This document shows, one piece after another, positions 59,977-64,000 of a DNA stretch of 64,000 nt. The translations under genes and the position numbers were made by a program. The notes under the pieces were generated by a model. The model made no database searches. It was not told the DNA's origin and saw nothing but the letters and a program-made list of their open reading frames with translations. Source of the DNA: Leeuwenhoekiella sp. (GTDB taxonomy: Bacteria > Bacteroidota > Bacteroidia > Flavobacteriales > Flavobacteriaceae); NCBI GenBank assembly GCA_002708845.1, contig PAPI01000024.1:62001-126000 (forward strand), read 5' to 3'. Position 1 is the stretch's first letter, and each line of letters begins with the position of its first letter.

Positions 59977-62562
59977 TTATGCTGAGTTTCTACTGGCGTT
60001 AATATTTCCAAAAAGCGAACGCGTTACCATTTTCTCAAACATATCCAGCTTTTTCTGATCTGGATTTTCCTCGCGCTGCATTTCCTGAATCTTTTTCAAA
60101 GCAAATTGCTGGATGGTTAGCAGTGGTAATACGATACGTTCACGCTCCTGAATGGAGGCTTTACCCGCAGGCTCTTCCTGCATCAATTCGTCATAACCGG
60201 TAAGCTTTAATAAGATACGTTTGGTGCGCTCAAATTCTTCATGAATCAAATCCCAGAAAGCTCCAAACTCCGGATCATCCTGCATATAAGCGGTAAGACC
60301 AAAGAAGGATTTTGTTAAACTCATCATACTGTTTTCTAACAGTGTTCTAAAGAATAAGCTATTGTCATACAATGATTTAACCCTATCGAATTCACCTCTT
60401 TGTTCAAAAGCTTCAATCGCAGTACCTACACCGTAAAATCCGGGTACATTCTGCTTAAGTTGCGACCACGAACCTACAAAAGGAATTGCCCTTAGGTCAG
60501 AAAAATTAAGTTTATCACCTCCGCCACGCTTACTTGGACGGCTACCAATATTTGTTTTCGCATAAAACTTAAGTGTACTCATACGCTCTAAATAGCCTAA
60601 AAATTTAGGATGTGCTTTAAAGTCTGAATAGGTTTTATAACTGATTTCCGCCAACTCTTCCATAGTCGTACGATCTTCATCAGGGAAGGCTTTTTTCTTC
60701 GGGTGAAAAACTCCATTTACAATACCGGAACTTAATAATTGCTCCAGATTATACTGGCAGGAATCTGTAGTTCCAAAATTAGAACTGATTGTTTGCCCCT
60801 GAACGGTTAATTGGATTTCTTCATCTTCAATGGTTTCCCCAAGAGAAGCATAGAATTGATGGGTTTTACCACCACCTCGCGCCGGTGGTCCTCCCCGACC
60901 GTCAAAGAAAATAACTTTAATGCCAAATTCTCTGGAAACTTTAGTCAGCTCTTCCTTAGCTTTAAAAATACTCCAGTTTGCCATTAAGTATCCACCATCT
61001 TTCGTGCCGTCACTAAAGCCGAGCATAATGGTTTGTTTCATGCCACGTTCTTTTAGATGCGCTGCATAAACCGGATTAGAGTACAGCTTACGCATTACCT
61101 CTCCCGCTATTTTCAAGTCGGGCACGGTTTCAAATAGTGGAACGATATCTACTGTAGGATTATCCCAACCGGCTAAATGAAACATAGAAAATGCCTGCAT
61201 AACATTAAGCCCCGTCTGGTTATTACTGATGATATAGCGATTACAACCACGCTCACCGTTGTATTTTTGAATATCGCGCATGGCGTAAATGCTTTCAAGC
61301 GTTTTACGGGCAATTTCATCTTCAAGTGTGGCAGGATCTATCGATCCGCGCACTTTAGCCAAAATTTCTATTTGCTCGGTCTCATCCAGTTCAAGATAGT
61401 TTTCAGGGAAAATACCCAAACTGTCTTTATGACTTTGTTTGACTATTTCTTCCATCACGTGCATATGTACACGACTATCCTGACGTATATCTAAAACAGC
61501 AAAGTGATAACCAAACATGCGTATCTTATTCAGCAGATCGTCAATATCTTCTACGAATAAACCTTCATGACGCTCCATCACCAAATTACGGATGCGCAGC
61601 AAGGTAGACTGTAACTCTTCAAGTGAAATTTTAAGCTGATCACCTTCAAGGAAAATACTGTCGTATAAGCGACGCTCCAGATCTGCAAGCGGTGCTTCGG
61701 TACCCACAAAGGTGATACGGCGACGTAAATTGCGGATATCGCGGTAATAATTTTTAATAATGGTGTTACGTAAACGCGAAGCAACTTTCAGGGTGATTTC
61801 AGTTGTTACAAAAGGATTACCATCGCGGTCACCACCGGGCCAGAAACCAAGATCAATAACATGGTTTTCGAGGCTATCTCCCTTATAGATGTTTTGCTGC
61901 AGATAGTTGTAAATGTAGCTGGCAGACTTGTAAAATACGTTCTCCAGATACCAGATCAAACTTACAGCTTCATCATAAGGCGTAGGCTTTTCCTTTTTAT
62001 AAAACGGCGTTTTACCCAATTGGGAAAGCAATTTTTTGATCATTTCCAGATCATTCTCATTGATCGCCTTACTGAGATCATTGATTATCCCAAGCACTGC
62101 ACCGGGATAAAACTGCGTAGGGTGTGCGGTAAGAACCGGACGTATCTTAAAATCTTCAAGATAAGCTTTAAGTTCTCCGGTTTTAGACTGAGCTTCCGCT
62201 TCTTCCTTAATATTACGCAGCGTTCCCCTACCGTCCATATTATTTACAATGCGATAGGCAGAATCCTCAATGGCGTCAAAGAGCACCACCTGACGCTCGA
62301 TGTATTGTATAAATCTGAAAAGCAGATCATAGCGCTCCGATTCACTTACATCACGCTGATACTTTTCAAAAAAGTAGTTTACAATTTTTTCGGGATTATA
62401 CTTCTTATCATAACCACGAATACAAATACGGTCAAAAAGTGGCAAAAGCACTCCGGTATCCGTTATTCCATTAAACGGTAAAGTCATAAACAGACTGTTA
62501 TATACCTGAAATTTTGACTTTACAAGGTTGTTAAAACGTTCCAGTTTGGGTTGTCTTGACAT
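59977..62562 (-). CDS. ppc: Phosphoenolpyruvate carboxylase
   Basis: PPC adds bicarbonate to phosphoenolpyruvate to form oxaloacetate, refilling the TCA cycle. The 861-residue product has LTAHPTQ (catalytic His147), GFSDGTKDGGYLMANW near 510-525 and FFDGRGGPPARGGG near 558-571, all intact. The length is a little below E. coli PPC (883). It has no N-terminal phosphorylation extension and begins MSRQPKLERF. The dinB-like gene follows after one base. The upstream 86 bases contain the terminator of the Lrp gene. Confidence 0.96.
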   Translation of the reverse strand: MSRQPKLERFNNLVKSKFQVYNSLFMTLPFNGITDTGVLLPLFDRICIRGYDKKYNPEKIVNYFFEKYQRDVSESERYDLLFRFIQYIERQVVLFDAIEDSAYRIVNNMDGRGTLRNIKEEAEAQSKTGELKAYLEDFKIRPVLTAHPTQFYPGAVLGIINDLSKAINENDLEMIKKLLSQLGKTPFYKKEKPTPYDEAVSLIWYLENVFYKSASYIYNYLQQNIYKGDSLENHVIDLGFWPGGDRDGNPFVTTEITLKVASRLRNTIIKNYYRDIRNLRRRITFVGTEAPLADLERRLYDSIFLEGDQLKISLEELQSTLLRIRNLVMERHEGLFVEDIDDLLNKIRMFGYHFAVLDIRQDSRVHMHVMEEIVKQSHKDSLGIFPENYLELDETEQIEILAKVRGSIDPATLEDEIARKTLESIYAMRDIQKYNGERGCNRYIISNNQTGLNVMQAFSMFHLAGWDNPTVDIVPLFETVPDLKIAGEVMRKLYSNPVYAAHLKERGMKQTIMLGFSDGTKDGGYLMANWSIFKAKEELTKVSREFGIKVIFFDGRGGPPARGGGKTHQFYASLGETIEDEEIQLTVQGQTISSNFGTTDSCQYNLEQLLSSGIVNGVFHPKKKAFPDEDRTTMEELAEISYKTYSDFKAHPKFLGYLERMSTLKFYAKTNIGSRPSKRGGGDKLNFSDLRAIPFVGSWSQLKQNVPGFYGVGTAIEAFEQRGEFDRVKSLYDNSLFFRTLLENSMMSLTKSFFGLTAYMQDDPEFGAFWDLIHEEFERTKRILLKLTGYDELMQEEPAGKASIQERERIVLPLLTIQQFALKKIQEMQREENPDQKKLDMFEKMVTRSLFGNINASRNSA

Positions 62563-62582
62563 AAGGTTAGTTGGTATTTAGA

Positions 62583-62616
62583 ATAAAAAACCCTTTAACA
62601 AAGCTGCCAAAGGGTT
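62583..62616 (-). terminator. Minus-strand terminator of the Lrp gene
   Basis: AACCCTTT (62616-62609 on the minus strand) pairs with AAAGGGTT (62596-62589), and T-rich sequence follows. It lies between lrp and ppc. Confidence 0.8.
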
Positions 62617-62648
62617 CATATTATTAAACAATAGTTCTTTGGTCTTCT

Positions 62649-63128
62649 TTACAAATCTTGAAAAATACTATGCATTAAACGCTTCTTATCGTTAATGCTC
62701 TCATCAAGAGAAATCATAGTTTCTGTACGATACACGCCTTCTATATCATCAAGCATAAAGATGATGTTTTTTGCATGTTCGGTATTTTTGGCACGCACTT
62801 TACAGAAAATATTGAATTTACCTGTGGTAACGTGGGCTACAGTAACATAAGGAATTTGGTTGATACGCTCCAAAACAAATGTAGTCTGACTTGTTTTATT
62901 GATATAAATACCAACATAAGCAATAAATGAGTAGCCCAATTTAGCATAGTCAAGTGTCAACGAGGACCCAACGATAATGCCGGCTTCTTCCATCTTTTTT
63001 ACGCGTACGTGAACTGTACCTGCAGAAATAAGCAATTTTTTTGCGATATCGGTAAATGGTGTGCGTGTGTTTTCGATCAACATATCCAAGATTTGGTGAT
63101 CAACCTCGTCTAATTTGAATTTTGCCAT
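62649..63128 (-). CDS. Lrp/AsnC-family transcriptional regulator
   Basis: The 159-residue product has an N-terminal winged helix-turn-helix (LDEVDHQILDMLIENTRTPFTDIAKKLLISAGTVHVRVKKMEEAGII) and a C-terminal RAM/ACT-like domain (about 80-150: FIAYVGIYIN, VTVAHVTTGKFNIFCKVRAK). Family members sense amino acids and control metabolism as octamers. It is monocistronic, with a terminator; its regulon is unknown. Confidence 0.95.
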   Translation of the reverse strand: MAKFKLDEVDHQILDMLIENTRTPFTDIAKKLLISAGTVHVRVKKMEEAGIIVGSSLTLDYAKLGYSFIAYVGIYINKTSQTTFVLERINQIPYVTVAHVTTGKFNIFCKVRAKNTEHAKNIIFMLDDIEGVYRTETMISLDESINDKKRLMHSIFQDL

Positions 63129-63195
63129 TATTAGTTAATTTAATTATATATAAATCAAAAATAACACAAAATCACTGAATAATTCACAATAAATC

Positions 63196-64000
63196 TTAGG
63201 ATTTTAGCGAAAACGTTGTAGATAAATCCCCTTTTACTTTAAATTCTTCAAGAATAACTCCTTCTTTTAACTCAAAATTAGATGAAAATACTGCTTCAGA
63301 ACCCTTACAATTATATTCTTTATGCCCAAAATAGCACTCTAAATCAGCTATTTGAGAAATTTTTGGAACGAAATGAACTGCAGTATTTTTTAACTGCTCT
63401 TCATATTGAACAGCAAGATCAAATAAACCCCTATTTGGATAATTCAGGTTGCGGAAAATAATATCAAAGAAACATTTACTATTCTCCGGAATCGAAAAAT
63501 AAGGTCTATAATCAGGATTTTTATCCCAATCCTGCAATGCAACCGATTCCAAAACACCTAAAAGTGACAAAAACATAAAAGCCCTGGTTTCTTCGCGATC
63601 GTAATCTTCCTTGAAATGACCGGCTTCAAATAGTATAGTAGGAATATTAAGGTGTTGCAGCGTGTCTCCTACACAATTAAGGTTAAAACCATCATCATAG
63701 CGCCCCACCTGCCCCGGTATAAAATCCTCCAGCATCTGTGCTAGATTTGCGATAATTGCCATTCCTTTTTTGCGCGACTGAGTAACCGTACGCAATTCGT
63801 CCTGAGATGGAGACAGAAAAGAAACCGTAGCGCTCTTCGCAGGATTCCCAACACCAAAAATCGTACGCTGCCCATGTAAATTAAGACATAAATCAGGCTT
63901 AAATTCACTATACAGGTTATGAAGTATTTGACTTTCGGGCTGAGACCGGTCCTGTGCATCCCTGTTTAAATCAACTTTATTGGCATTAATACGGGTGTAT
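63196..64000 (-). CDS. M14-family zinc carboxypeptidase, 5' end missing
   Basis: The 3' part of the gene is present and its start lies beyond the right edge. The frame is open to base 64000 and includes TRINANKVDLNRDAQDRS, which matches the M14 signature NPDG-like-N-N-VDLNRD, then SEFKPDLCLNLHGQRTIFGVG with a catalytic-type His, and PTILFEAGHFKEDYDREE with a Glu where M14 carries its general base. An internal TTG at 63795 is not a real start. At least 268 residues are encoded here. Without the N terminus I cannot tell whether it is secreted. Confidence 0.85.
   Translation of the reverse strand, partial: YTRINANKVDLNRDAQDRSQPESQILHNLYSEFKPDLCLNLHGQRTIFGVGNPAKSATVSFLSPSQDELRTVTQSRKKGMAIIANLAQMLEDFIPGQVGRYDDGFNLNCVGDTLQHLNIPTILFEAGHFKEDYDREETRAFMFLSLLGVLESVALQDWDKNPDYRPYFSIPENSKCFFDIIFRNLNYPNRGLFDLAVQYEEQLKNTAVHFVPKISQIADLECYFGHKEYNCKGSEAVFSSNFELKEGVILEEFKVKGDLSTTFSLKS

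Noticed and set aside
61861-62481. Plus-strand open frame of 206 codons
   Set aside because: It is antisense to ppc, whose own protein is full length and unmistakable.
1-64000. CRISPR arrays, tRNA or rRNA genes, insertion sequences, prophage
   Set aside because: None was seen: no regular short repeats with spacers, no tRNA-like cloverleaf and no transposase or integrase.

Overview
The window is a chromosomal segment of a marine-type member of the Flavobacteriaceae (Bacteroidota); I would not name a genus. The evidence is the gene families (DUF4494, DUF4251, DUF3667, a ResB-CcsA fusion, a TonB-type barrel, LuxR-type regulators with TPR or sensory domains), the scarcity of Shine-Dalgarno sequences, and repeated Bacteroidota -7 promoter boxes (TAnnTTTG and the near form TAACTTTA). 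I see no phage, transposase, CRISPR array, rRNA or tRNA.

Layout. 0.2-6 kb: an Hcp-like protein with a signal peptide, selO overlapping a small companion gene, a MACPF-like lipoprotein, an MsrA-type reductase and a ferredoxin-NADP reductase-like flavoprotein. 6-13 kb: an EamA transporter, a secreted TPR-CHAT protease candidate and a secreted protein with two GDCxNGxG repeats. The last two carry the same 18-bp palindrome at the same place in their promoters. A zinc-less alcohol dehydrogenase and a cold-shock protein follow. 12.8-19 kb: a ThiE/TenI-like protein, DUF4494, a 43-codon gene with a DUF2383 protein, an aerolysin-like pore-forming lipoprotein and a membrane-anchored TPR-HTH regulator. 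19-25 kb: a DUF6642-type gene between direct repeats, guanine deaminase, and a LuxR regulator divergent from an S41-like peptidase with two matched operator-like sites between them. A tandem repeat tract follows. 25-34 kb: a CDF transporter, a minus-strand operon (deaminase, FNT channel, small membrane protein, DUF4251), aconitase, TerC, hpf with an ArsC-like partner, and a nitroreductase. 34-38 kb: a metalloprotease / hot-dog dehydratase / ketosynthase / ACP operon. 38.5-43.7 kb: circularly permuted ATP-grasp, alpha-E and transglutaminase genes, then prfB and arsC. 43.7-49.4 kb: an outer-membrane barrel and two surface lipoproteins. 49.5-64 kb: mostly housekeeping genes (fumC, ResB-CcsA, DUF2520, kdsC, ppc, lrp) with small uncharacterised genes, a clan GH-J-like glycosidase, and an M14 carboxypeptidase cut by the right edge.

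How the parts may work together. The most promising undescribed unit is the CHAT protease plus GDCxNGxG protein pair, probably controlled together and both exported. Three toxin-like exported proteins lie within 17 kb (Hcp-like, MACPF-like, aerolysin-like), the last beside a membrane-tethered regulator. The LuxR/S41 divergon shows clear cis-regulatory logic. The ATP-grasp/alpha-E/transglutaminase trio and the stand-alone ACP/ketosynthase/dehydratase set look like biosynthetic modules whose products are not known. Everything comes from reading the sequence by eye; no database search or folding program was used.
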